Below, one piece after another: positions 10,452-21,600 of a stretch of DNA of 64,000 nucleotides; positions within the stretch are counted from its first letter, which is position 1, and every line of letters starts with the position of its first letter. The stretch is from Promethearchaeota archaeon (lineage in GTDB: Archaea > Asgardarchaeota > Lokiarchaeia > Sigyniarchaeales > SOKP01): NCBI GenBank assembly GCA_016926735.1, contig JAFGOA010000215.1:1-64000 (forward strand), written 5' to 3'. Below the pieces are notes generated by a model that worked only from the letters and a program-made list of their open reading frames with translations, was not told the DNA's origin and searched no databases. The translations under genes were made by a program, and so were the position numbers.

Positions 10452-12440
10452 TTAAACGTCCAATACATTTACTTCATCATAATGTTCTATAATAAATTTT
10501 TTTCGAGGAGTTACTTCTTTTCCCATTAATTTAGAAAACATAAGGTCATTCTCTAGATAATCTTCATAGGTAACTCTTTTTAGAACTCTTGTTTCTCTCC
10601 TCATTGTAGTTTCATATAATTCTTCAGGATTCATTTCTCCTAATCCTTTATATCGCTGGACTCTTATAGATTCTGTATTTTTAAGTTTATATTTCTTTTT
10701 TAATTCTTTCAGATATTCTTCTTTTTGTTTATCCGTATATACATAATGATTTGTTTTTTTATATGAAATTTTATACAATGGTGGGACTGCTAGGTATAAA
10801 TGTCCTTCTTCAATAAGAGGACGCATATATCTAAAAAAGAAAGTAAGTAATAGAGTAGCTATATGAGCTCCGTCTACGTCTGCATCGCAAAAAATAATAA
10901 TCTTAAAATATCTTAGATCTTTTATATTGAAATCATCTTCTTCGTCATCTACACCTTCAAGGTCTGTCATACCTTGTATACCTACACCTAAAGCTTTTAT
11001 AATTCCTTGAATCTCAGCATTTTGAATAATTTTATCGATCCTAGCTTTTTCAACATTAAGAATCTTCCCTCTAAGAGGTAAAATTGCCTGATATGTTCTA
11101 TCTCTCCCTTGTTTAGCTGACCCTCCTGCTGAAGGTCCCTCTACTATAAAAATCTCACATTCTTTTGGATCATTTGAAGAACAATCTGCTAATTTTCCTG
11201 GCATCCTTGCATTATCTAAAGCAGATTTTCTCCTAATTAGTGATCTAGCTTTTTGAGCTGCTTCTCTTGCTTGTTTAGCATTAATTGTTTTAAGAATAAT
11301 CTTTTTAGCTATTTCTGGATTTTCTTCTAAAAATTGAGTTAATTTATCAGTTACAACTTGACTAACTATTTGTCTAATTTCAGGATTTCCTAATTTTATT
11401 TTAGTTTGACTTTCGAATTGAGGGTCTGGTAATTTAACTGAAATTACTGCTGAAAGACCTTCTCTAGTATCAGAACCGCTAAGAACGACATCCTTATATT
11501 TCTTTTCCATATCTTTCTCAATATACGAATTAAATACCCTAGTAAGTGCTGATTTGAACCCTGTGAGAGATGTTCCTCCTTCACTTGTGTGTATTGTATT
11601 TGCATATGTTAATATATTTTCTTGATATCCTTGATTATATTGCATAGCAACCTCAACTTCTACATCACCTTTTTTGTCTTTCATTGTACCATTAAAAGTG
11701 ATTATCTCTTCATGTAAAGGATTTTTCTCTTTATTTAGAAAATTAATAAATGCTTTAATTCCATTTGGATAAAAAAAATTCTCTCTTTCTTCCGTTTTCT
11801 TATCAAGTATTTCAAATTTAGCTTGAGGTGTTAAAAAAGCTAGTTCTCTCATGCGATTTGCAATAGTAGTAAAAGTAAAAATACTTTCATTTGGATTAAA
11901 TTCGAAAATTTCATTATCTGGATAAAATGTTATTTTGGTTCCTGATTTTGAATTGGTTGATTCGGTAATTTCTGGATCATTGACTTTTAAACCTCGAGAA
12001 AATTTTTGTTTGTAGAATGAACCATCTCTATTGATTTCTATGATTAACCATTCTGTTAATGCATTGACAACAGATAATCCTACTCCATGTAATCCCCCAG
12101 ATATTTTATAACTTTTATTATCAAATTTACCTCCTGAATGTAAATGCTCCATTATTACCTCAACAGCAGGTCTTTTAAATTCAGAATGTTCTTTAATTGG
12201 AATACCTCTTCCATTGTCCATAATGGATACTGAATTGTCATTATTGAAAATCACTTTTATTTCATTTGCATAACCAGCCATAGCCTCATCGACACTGTTA
12301 TCTAAAACTTCTAAAATAAGATGATGAAGGCCTTTTTTACCAGTGTCTCCAATATACATTGCAGGTCTTTTTCTTACGCCCTCAAGTCCCTTTAAGACTT
12401 TGATATCTGCTGCATCATATTTCGCGTTTTTATCAGACAT
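10452..12440 (-). CDS. gyrB: DNA gyrase subunit B
   Basis: LEGVRKRPAMYIGDTGKKGLHHLILEVLDNSVDEAMAG, EGPSAGGSAKQGRDR, PLRGKILNVEKAR, RYKGLGEMNPEEL. Confidence 0.96.
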   Translation of the reverse strand: MSDKNAKYDAADIKVLKGLEGVRKRPAMYIGDTGKKGLHHLILEVLDNSVDEAMAGYANEIKVIFNNDNSVSIMDNGRGIPIKEHSEFKRPAVEVIMEHLHSGGKFDNKSYKISGGLHGVGLSVVNALTEWLIIEINRDGSFYKQKFSRGLKVNDPEITESTNSKSGTKITFYPDNEIFEFNPNESIFTFTTIANRMRELAFLTPQAKFEILDKKTEERENFFYPNGIKAFINFLNKEKNPLHEEIITFNGTMKDKKGDVEVEVAMQYNQGYQENILTYANTIHTSEGGTSLTGFKSALTRVFNSYIEKDMEKKYKDVVLSGSDTREGLSAVISVKLPDPQFESQTKIKLGNPEIRQIVSQVVTDKLTQFLEENPEIAKKIILKTINAKQAREAAQKARSLIRRKSALDNARMPGKLADCSSNDPKECEIFIVEGPSAGGSAKQGRDRTYQAILPLRGKILNVEKARIDKIIQNAEIQGIIKALGVGIQGMTDLEGVDDEEDDFNIKDLRYFKIIIFCDADVDGAHIATLLLTFFFRYMRPLIEEGHLYLAVPPLYKISYKKTNHYVYTDKQKEEYLKELKKKYKLKNTESIRVQRYKGLGEMNPEELYETTMRRETRVLKRVTYEDYLENDLMFSKLMGKEVTPRKKFIIEHYDEVNVLDV

Positions 12441-12715
12441 AATAGATCTTATCTAAATATATTTGTAAAAGTAAAAATGATCAATTGTGATTGAATTTTA
12501 ATTAATATTTTACGAATTACTATTAATAAAAGTCTTTTCTAATTTATTAATCTTAGTTAATTTTTTATCATATTAAAGAGAAGAATAAATGAAAATTTGA
12601 AATCTTAGATTATTTTTTCTTATTTAAACTCTTTAGAAACTAGAATTTATATATATTAAATTCATACAAATCCTTTCTATTAAGGAAAAATGAATTATTA
12701 GATTTAATATAAAAT

Positions 12716-13585
12716 TTATTTGTTTTTTCTTATTTCTTGAGCAATCTTCGATATTTCAATTAATTGATTATTTACATCATGAGTTCTTACAATATGAGCT
12801 CCATTATAAATTGCAATGGCCGTAGCAGATAAGCTACCATTGTATCTTTCTTCTGGTAATGATTTATATTTACCTAAAGTAGATGCAATAAATGACTTTC
12901 TTGATAAGGCAATTAAGATAGGTAAATCAAATATTCTTAATTTTTCTAAATTGCCTATTATTTTAAGATCATAATAAAAGGTTTTTTTTTCAATCCATTT
13001 GCCAATACCTGGATCTAAAATAATTTTTCTCGAATCATATCCTTTTAATTTAAGCCTATTTGTAGTAACTTTAAATTGATTTATAATTTCTTCAATTGTA
13101 CATAAATCGCCAGGAATTTTTTCAGAAGCCATTAAAATAATTGGAAGATTGTTTTCTATTATAAAATCTTCTAATTTTTTATCTGTTGTAAGACAACTTA
13201 CATCATTAATTATTATTTTTTTTCTATATGTTTGGGAAATTTTAAACATAGATTCTGCTATATCGCTATATTGTGTATCAATAGATATAATTATTTCATT
13301 TGGTATTTCCTTACATAGAGTCTCCATTGCTGGAGTTAATCTATTTAATTCTTCTTCTAGTGATATTTTCTTTGACCATGGGGCAGTCGATCTTGCTCCG
13401 AGATCGATGATTTTAGCACCATTTTTAATCATTGAATCTGCAGAAGTTTTAATTTGCTCTGTACTTTGAAAAACCGAACCCTGATAAAACGATTCTGGAC
13501 TTAAATTAATAATTCCCATAATCGTGGTAGGGTAATCATCTCCAATTTCGCAAATATTATATAAATTTGTATAAATTTTTTCCAT
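12716..13585 (-). CDS. folP: dihydropteroate synthase family protein
   Basis: IMGIINLSPESFYQGS, GAKIIDLGARSTAPWSKKI, INDVS, DPGIGKW, ALSRKSFI motifs. Confidence 0.85.
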   Translation of the reverse strand: MEKIYTNLYNICEIGDDYPTTIMGIINLSPESFYQGSVFQSTEQIKTSADSMIKNGAKIIDLGARSTAPWSKKISLEEELNRLTPAMETLCKEIPNEIIISIDTQYSDIAESMFKISQTYRKKIIINDVSCLTTDKKLEDFIIENNLPIILMASEKIPGDLCTIEEIINQFKVTTNRLKLKGYDSRKIILDPGIGKWIEKKTFYYDLKIIGNLEKLRIFDLPILIALSRKSFIASTLGKYKSLPEERYNGSLSATAIAIYNGAHIVRTHDVNNQLIEISKIAQEIRKNK

Positions 13586-13745
13586 TACTAGCTAGATTGT
13601 GTCTTTAAAAACATATAAAAATATTTATTAGTTTTTAAGATATATAAAGTTGATAATCATGAATTCAATTTATATATCCAATTTTTATATATTAGGAATC
13701 TAAATCTTCATATTCTCTTTTCTTTAATAATAGGTTTTTTATTAT

Positions 13746-15671
13746 ATGATTTCCATAAATATTATAGGAATTACAGTTAAAGAGTTGATTTCATTAAATA
13801 AAAAAAAATTTTATATAACAACTGCTATAGCCTACCTTAATGGAAAACCTCATATGGGTCATGCGTTAGAAATAATTCAAGCAGATTGTCTCTCTAGATT
13901 TTATAGATTATTTGATGAAGGACTAGTTTTTCAAACGGGTGCAGATGAACATGGAATGAAGATTTTAAATACAGCACAAGAAAAAGGAATTGAAGTTACT
14001 GAATTATTAAATGAGAATTATCAAGCCTTTATAGACTTTTATAATTTATTGAATATTAGTTTTGATAAATATGTGAGGACAACGTCTAAAATTCATAAAG
14101 ATGGCGCTTCAAAATTATGGAAAACCTTAGTTGATAATGGAGATATCTATAAAGGAACTTATAATGGCTTATATTGTATTGGATGCGAAGCATATAAAAC
14201 CTACAATGAATTGATTGAAAATAAATGTCCAAATCATCCCAATCGCGAGATTATCACTTTAAAAGAAGATAACTATTTTTTTAAACTTAGTAAATATATC
14301 GATAAATTGATAAAAATATATGATAATGATGAGATAGAGATCATTCCAAAAAGAAGAAAAGCTGAAATCCTTAATATATTGAAAGAGGAATTAGATGATA
14401 TTAGTTTTTCAAGACAGAAAGAAAAAATGCCTTGGGGTATACCTGTTCCGGGAGATGATAAACATGTAATGTATGTCTGGGCAGATGCACTTTCAAATTA
14501 TATTACCAACATAGGATATGAATTTTCTCCTAAAGAATTTAAATCTATTTGGCCAGCAGATATTCATTTAATAGGTAAAGACATTATTAAGTTTCACGCA
14601 ATTTATTGGCCTGCTATTTTATTATCTGCTGGACTTGAATTACCAAAAAAATTATTCATCCATGGATTTCTTACTGTGGAAGGATTAAAAATAGGTAAAT
14701 CAATAGGTAATGTTTCAGATCCTTTAATTTTGTTAGAAAAATATGGAGTTCCTATATTTCGATTTTATCTCTTGAAAAATATTCCTACTTATGATGATGG
14801 TTCTTTTTCTGAAAATGATTTGATCCAAATTTACAATAATGTTTTAGCGGATGATCTTGGGAACTTGGTATTAAGAATATTGACTTTTATCGAAAAAGAT
14901 TTTGATTTGCATTATCCACCCTTATTTTCATTGAGTGTGGAAGATAAGGAATATATAAAAGAATTTAATTTTATTGATGAATTAAAAGGTTTTTTTAATG
15001 ATTTTCAGATTAATAAAGCATTAGATAGAATATGGGAATTTGTTAAATTAACAAACAAATTTATAAATGATAGAAAACCTTGGGAACTAAAAAAGAATAA
15101 TAATAATAAAGGATATTCCACATTATTATATGTTTTATTAGAGGGATTGAGAATTATATCTATATATCTTAAACCTTTTATTCCCTCTATTTCAGAAAGG
15201 ATTTTAAATTTGATTGGAAAAGATAAAGAATATAATTTTAATGATATAGATTTCAATCCTGATTTTAAAGACAAAATAAATAAAAAGGAAGTATTATTTC
15301 CTAAAATTGAAATAAAAATGGAATCTAAAGAAGAAAAAGAAATTGATAACAATATCACTTATGAAGATTTTCAAAAGTTAGATATAAGGATCGCTATTAT
15401 AGAGACTGTCGAGAAAGTTGAAAATGCTGATAAGCTATATAAACTTTCCGTAGATTTAGGATATGAGAAAAGAATTATCGTAGCGGGATTAGCAGAATAT
15501 TATACTATAGAGGAACTTAAAGGAAAAAAAATTACATTACTTACTAATTTAAAACCTAGAAAAATTAGGGGCATATTAAGTCAAGGAATGTTACTTGCTG
15601 CCGATGATGGTAAATTGGTATCAATATTAATTCCTGATAAAAATGTGGATTTAGGTTCGAAAATTCAATAA
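13746..15671 (+). CDS. metG: methionyl-tRNA synthetase with C-terminal tRNA-binding OB domain (bacterial-like type)
   Basis: FYITTAIAYLNGKPHMGHALEIIQADCLSRFYRL, KSIGNV (KMSKS-like), C-terminal DIRIAIIETVEKVENADKLYKLSVDLG...LKPRKIRGILSQGMLLAA. Confidence 0.92.
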   Translation: MISINIIGITVKELISLNKKKFYITTAIAYLNGKPHMGHALEIIQADCLSRFYRLFDEGLVFQTGADEHGMKILNTAQEKGIEVTELLNENYQAFIDFYNLLNISFDKYVRTTSKIHKDGASKLWKTLVDNGDIYKGTYNGLYCIGCEAYKTYNELIENKCPNHPNREIITLKEDNYFFKLSKYIDKLIKIYDNDEIEIIPKRRKAEILNILKEELDDISFSRQKEKMPWGIPVPGDDKHVMYVWADALSNYITNIGYEFSPKEFKSIWPADIHLIGKDIIKFHAIYWPAILLSAGLELPKKLFIHGFLTVEGLKIGKSIGNVSDPLILLEKYGVPIFRFYLLKNIPTYDDGSFSENDLIQIYNNVLADDLGNLVLRILTFIEKDFDLHYPPLFSLSVEDKEYIKEFNFIDELKGFFNDFQINKALDRIWEFVKLTNKFINDRKPWELKKNNNNKGYSTLLYVLLEGLRIISIYLKPFIPSISERILNLIGKDKEYNFNDIDFNPDFKDKINKKEVLFPKIEIKMESKEEKEIDNNITYEDFQKLDIRIAIIETVEKVENADKLYKLSVDLGYEKRIIVAGLAEYYTIEELKGKKITLLTNLKPRKIRGILSQGMLLAADDGKLVSILIPDKNVDLGSKIQ

Positions 15672-15765
15672 AAAAACATTCTAATCTTTTTTTAAATTTT
15701 TATTTATTTATAATAAAAGATCTAATTATTTTCAGTATTCATTTTAAAATAAATAGAAAAAAAAA

Positions 15766-18588
15766 TTATTTTATTAAAAATTTGTATCTTTTATTTAGTA
15801 AAAGAATAACAGAAAGGATTCCGATTGATGAAAACAATATTAAAAGATCATATCCCGGTATCGAGTCTTCTTCTGAATCAACGATAATATGTATAGTAGT
15901 TTCACAATAATTTCCATATAGATCATAAGCTCTGATAATTAAATCATAATTACCCTTTTCCAAGGTTGTTATATTAGTAATTTCTCCAGTGCTATTATCA
16001 ATACTGAAATCTTCTTCATTATTTATCCAATAATATGCAATCCCAGAAAAATCAGAAGCATCAATGTCATAATAAAAGTCTTCTCCATGCATTACAATAT
16101 GGCTTAATTTTATATCACCCCAAACCGGATCTGTTGTATCTGAAATTGAGATCTTAATTATAGCACTGCAATTTTGATTATATGGGTCAAACACACAAAT
16201 TTCAATCCAATATTCACCTACAGCAAGATTACTTGCGTTTGTTATGAGACCATTTGAATTAGTATTAAAAAGTGTAGAATTTACAGAGTAATGATCAATT
16301 CCAAATGAGCTAAAAGCATTTAATTGATATGAAAAAGCATTTCCAAGTTCAATAGTTTGATTTAAAGGGATATCATTCCAAATTGGTGGTGGAGCATCAT
16401 GATTATAACATATTGGATATCTATCTTGACTATCTGATGAACCTTCAATATTATTATATGGAAGATCCCCTATATTATCAAAATTTATATCCCTTCCAGA
16501 ATAATCGTCCCAATAATTTCCAATTGTTCCATTATCCCATTGATTATTATTTCCATCATTAATTGCGTTTATATTATTTCCTGTAAAATTATTTAGATAT
16601 ATTGTATTGTTCTCAGATTCGCTTGTAAAATGGATTCCTTCATTATTTTCAAGTATACTGTTATTGTAAATAGACAATCCCTCTACTCCTAAAAAATAAA
16701 TACCTATTTCGACATTGGATTTAATAGTATTATTCTTTATAATCCCCAACGTGGTAGAACCCAAATAAATACCATTTTCACCATTATTATCTATTGTATT
16801 ATCTACTATTGTTGTATAATTTGAATTACTAACATGTATTCCATCAAAGGTATTATCTCTAAAAAGATTATTTGATATTTCCAATTGGTTGTTTAATAAT
16901 AAAAATATTCCATTCCAATGATTATGTATAATTGTATTTCCTCTTAATATTATATATTCGATATTCGTGCTTAAATAGTTAATTATACCATTTTCACCAT
17001 TTTCATAAATTGTATTATTAATAAAAGATATTGAAGAGCAATCAAAATATATACCATCATAGTCATTATTATATATTGAATTATTTACAATACTTACATC
17101 CTTACAATACATAATATCTATTCCGTATGCTTTATTGAATGATATTATATTCTCAGTGATATTAGGAAAATAAGAATACTTCATAATAATACCAATAGAA
17201 TTATTAACCAAAATATTGTTATAAATAATAAGATCATAACAATAATAAGCTATAATAGGAATGGCATTCATTGTATTTGAAATATTAAATTCAGAAATCT
17301 CTGAATTATTACAATTGATTACAATTATTTGTCCTGGATCTCCTTTATATGTAAAATCTAATGTATTTAATCCTGTTCTATTATAATAATGATAAATTGT
17401 TCTTCCATTTAATTTATTAGAGGTTGTTATGGTCCTATTACTTTCGGCTTTATTTGGAGTTATATAAATACCACAGTTTGTCATATTATTTCCATCAATT
17501 ATATAAAGTCCTCCACTTGTAGATATAAAAATACCAGTCACCCCAATAGTACTACCCATGAGATCATTATTTGTGCAATTTATCTGCTCACATTCTTCAA
17601 GATAAATATTGTTAGAAAAATCTATAACAGTATTATTATAAATAGATATATTCTCTCCATTTACACATATTCCATAGAGTTGCCCTTTTTCTATATGATT
17701 TCCTTCAATAGTTGCATTTAATGATGCTTTATCAAGATAAATTCCTCGATAACCGGCGAATTTTATAAAATTATTTTTTATTTTTACATTCTCACTATTA
17801 GTATAAATCGCATTATATTGGATTCTTATATGTTTTAAAGTATTTCCTTCTATAGTATAATCATTTCCTAAGAGAAAACAAAACCCTTCTCTTACATAAT
17901 TAATATCATTATTACATACTGTTGAATAATTACAATTTTTCATAATGATTCCATAGCTATAAGATGAATTGGAATTTTCGATTATATTATTCAAAATTAT
18001 TGAATTAATACATGTATCCAATCTTAATCCGCCCCAGATATTGGAATCTAAAATATTACTTTGAATAGTAATACTACTAGAATTCAAAATAGAGATACCA
18101 TGTCCATTATTATCCGAACAATTATTACTGTATATCAATCCATTTTTAACATTTTCAAGAACAATACCACCTCTAGTTAAATTACTATATTGTGCATAGA
18201 TTGAATTATAAAGATAACAATTTGAAATATTAAAATATTTTTCTGAGTTAATTATATGTATAGGTATTGAATTTTCTTCTCCATTAATAGCCAAATCCTT
18301 AATTATGTATGGACTTTCTATTGTTCCCAAACCAGAGCACCAAGTTTGTTTTTCAGCCCATGTCCAATTTTTTGCATTCATGCCTGTTGCTGTTCCATTT
18401 ATGAAGATTGGTGATTCATTAATTGCAGAATTATTTATTAGAGAATTATTAAAATTGGATTCCTTTTCAATATTCAAGGTATTATTATGTTCCATATAGG
18501 ATAATAAAGCTATAATATTAGGAACTATAATTAGAATGAAACATAAGATTTTTTTTTTTAATTTAAATTTCGTCATTTTAACATTCAT
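15766..18588 (-). CDS. NosD-type right-handed parallel beta-helix surface protein
   Basis: Signal peptide, many NNT/I-rich beta-helix coils, NQWDNGTIGNYWDDYSG NosD signature, cadherin/Ig-like tail, C-terminal TM. Confidence 0.88.
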   Translation of the reverse strand: MNVKMTKFKLKKKILCFILIIVPNIIALLSYMEHNNTLNIEKESNFNNSLINNSAINESPIFINGTATGMNAKNWTWAEKQTWCSGLGTIESPYIIKDLAINGEENSIPIHIINSEKYFNISNCYLYNSIYAQYSNLTRGGIVLENVKNGLIYSNNCSDNNGHGISILNSSSITIQSNILDSNIWGGLRLDTCINSIILNNIIENSNSSYSYGIIMKNCNYSTVCNNDINYVREGFCFLLGNDYTIEGNTLKHIRIQYNAIYTNSENVKIKNNFIKFAGYRGIYLDKASLNATIEGNHIEKGQLYGICVNGENISIYNNTVIDFSNNIYLEECEQINCTNNDLMGSTIGVTGIFISTSGGLYIIDGNNMTNCGIYITPNKAESNRTITTSNKLNGRTIYHYYNRTGLNTLDFTYKGDPGQIIVINCNNSEISEFNISNTMNAIPIIAYYCYDLIIYNNILVNNSIGIIMKYSYFPNITENIISFNKAYGIDIMYCKDVSIVNNSIYNNDYDGIYFDCSSISFINNTIYENGENGIINYLSTNIEYIILRGNTIIHNHWNGIFLLLNNQLEISNNLFRDNTFDGIHVSNSNYTTIVDNTIDNNGENGIYLGSTTLGIIKNNTIKSNVEIGIYFLGVEGLSIYNNSILENNEGIHFTSESENNTIYLNNFTGNNINAINDGNNNQWDNGTIGNYWDDYSGRDINFDNIGDLPYNNIEGSSDSQDRYPICYNHDAPPPIWNDIPLNQTIELGNAFSYQLNAFSSFGIDHYSVNSTLFNTNSNGLITNASNLAVGEYWIEICVFDPYNQNCSAIIKISISDTTDPVWGDIKLSHIVMHGEDFYYDIDASDFSGIAYYWINNEEDFSIDNSTGEITNITTLEKGNYDLIIRAYDLYGNYCETTIHIIVDSEEDSIPGYDLLILFSSIGILSVILLLNKRYKFLIK

Positions 18589-18622
18589 TTCATAATTTTA
18601 AATAAGTTATGTTTTAGATGAT

Positions 18623-18645
18623 ATTTAAAACACCTTGGACCAAAA
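18623..18645 (-). promoter_or_regulatory. putative promoter/operator motif upstream of NosD-type gene
   Basis: Plus-strand ATTTAAA-ACA-CCTTGGAC-CAAAA; same pattern at 22851 with identical 3-nt spacing. Confidence 0.5.
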
Positions 18646-18685
18646 ATGATATTTTTTTTCATTTATGATAATTATACAAAATAAG

Positions 18686-21600
18686 TTATTCTCTATTCTT
18701 TAGCATTGTTTCTATTAATTTAATTCTTTCTTTTGGTTCCAAATTAATTAATTCTCTTATAAAACGTCCTTTTTCCTTTAAGGTTAGATCAAGTAAATCA
18801 ATCTTTTTAAATAGAGAAGGTGTAATTGAACCCATCATATAATTATGTATTTCAGGTATTTCATTGATTTTTTTATTTGATTCAATATAGTCTTTTAAGT
18901 AGGGCATATTTTTCATTAAGGATTCATATGTATCATCTTTTGATTTATGAATCGTCTCATATTGATCAATTATATCTATATTTTCATTAAAACTATTTTT
19001 TGAACTAGAAATTCTATTATCTATTTTTGATAAATTTTTTGAAGTAGTACTTAATCGAGGTTCTATTAATTTTTTCTTTTCTTCTCTTTTTTTAATTGTG
19101 TCTAAAATATTATTTCCTAAAAATAAGCTTCCTATTAGTAAACATGAAAAAATAATTATTATAATGATAATCTGAAGTGTTAAATTTTGAGTATGTATTG
19201 TTTGAAAAACAAGTGGAAAGTGATCTACAGAATTTGCCGAACCATTTATAAAATAGGGGATGTCACCAATACCGTCATTATTTGAATCTATTCCTACGTA
19301 ATCATCCCAATAATTTCCTATTACTCCATTATCCCATTGATTAAGATAACCATCATCTTTTGCATTCATTTGATTTCCTATGAAGTAATTTAAATATATT
19401 GTGTTATTATCTGAATACCCATCATTAATAATGATACCAATATCATTACAGAATATATTATTATAACTAATATTCAACTCAGAACTGTGGGATATTAACA
19501 ATCCATGTTCTTTATTATATGTAATTGAATTATTGAAAATTATCCCTCTATCACCATAATCTAAATTAATCCCTTTGTGTTCATTATAACTGATATTATT
19601 TTGATTTATTTCGCAAATACTTGAAATTAATTCAACTCCATTTTCATGATTATATAGTATATTATTTAATATAATTTTAATAAGATCTCCTTCACCATCT
19701 ATTCCATTTCGAGTATTATTATTAATAAGATTTCTGGTTATGTTTATCTCGTTGATATTATAATAATTAATACCATTTAAATTAAAAGATATAATATTAT
19801 TATCTATAACAATGCTTTGAGAACTTACACAATAAATTCCATTATTGATATTATTGGAAATCTCATTATTTTGAATTGTGATATTTGAGCATGAAAATAA
19901 TATTATTCCTCCTCCATATATTAGATCTATATTATTGATTATCGAATTATTACATTCAATTAATACAATTTTACCAGGATTTCCTAAATAAGTAAAATTG
20001 TCTGCAATAAGATTGGTTTTATTTGTATACCAATAGATTAATTTTCCATTAATTTTGTTTGTTAATGGAACATATAGAGTGGAAAGACCACCACCATAAT
20101 CATCTAGAAAAGTTATATCACTGTTGATAAGAGTATTATTTGAAATAACTAATCCATCATTATCGAAATTAAGATAAATTCCATTACTAGTATTTTGAAT
20201 TGTATTATTATAAAATAAAGAATCTATACAATAACTTATTGAAACACCATTATTATTATCTGAGATATTATTATAACTTATTTTACTATAATGTGAATTT
20301 GAGATTAAAATTCCATATTCTTTATTAAAGCTTATATTATTATAAGAAATCATACTAAAACGGGAATTTAGCATTAAAATTCCATATTCACTATTATTTG
20401 TTATGTGGTTATCTACAACACTGCAATTATAAGCATTTCTATTAAAAATTCCACTCATATTATTATTTAATATAGTATTTAATTTTATTGTACTATTTTT
20501 AGTAATATCAGCAATAAAGTTAACACCATATTCACCATTACCTATTATTTTATTACAAGTTATATTTGTTGAATCTGCATCAATATAGATACCATTGAGA
20601 CTATTATTTCTTATTGTATTGTTATATATTATATAATATGTCCCTGATTTGATATTTATTCCTTCTTCTTTATTATTCTCTATAAAATTTCTTTCTATTA
20701 ATGTAGAATTTCCAGATGACCATGAAGCGATTCCATCTTGGGAATTGAAAGAGAGTGTATTATTGATAATTCTGCATTTATATTCTGATGAAGCTCCAAA
20801 TCTAAAAATCGCGCTTTTATAATTATAGCTTAGGTTACAATTCATTATTGTTATATTATTGCAGTAAAATATTGAAATAGCATCTGAACTATTAGAGATC
20901 TCTAGGTCAGTAATAATTGTATTATTACAATTAACTAAAATAATCTGGCCAGGAGCACCGTTTATATTGAAATCAGAAAAACCTAGATTAGTTGTATTAT
21001 AATAATAATAAATTGCTTTCTCATTAACTCTATTTGATATATCAATATTAAATGAAGTGAGAAGAACTAAATCAATGGTTTGTCTTATTAAAATCCCACA
21101 ATTAGTCATATTATTATTCTTTATAATATAATTTTGACCATATGTATAGAAATAAATCCCATAACCATTATTCATTATATTATTGTTAGATATATTACAG
21201 AATTTTGATTTGGCATTTAGTACAATTCCCCATCCACAATTAGATACAATATTATTAAAAATTGTACTATTATCAGAAGAGATTTCAATTCCATAATATT
21301 CAACTCCTTCTATGGTATTTTCTTCAATAAAACATTTATTACCACTAGAAACTCTAATTCCCCTATCTGTAATATTGTATAAATAATTATTTTTAATTGT
21401 AATATTGAAACCATTGGAAACAGAAATACCATTATCATTCACCCAACTTATATTATTATTTTCTATTTCCATATCTTTCCCTTCTAATACTAATCCTCTT
21501 TTAACATCATGGATTTCATTATTTCTGATATTTGTATAATTACTTGGTTTAAATATACAAATTCCATCTATATGTGATGAATAAATAGTACGTATTGTAT

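Noticed and set aside
13149-13469. Plus-strand ORF opposite folP-like gene
   Set aside because: Shadow ORF antisense to a conserved coding region
15005-15358. Minus-strand ORF opposite metG
   Set aside because: Shadow ORF of an AT-rich conserved gene
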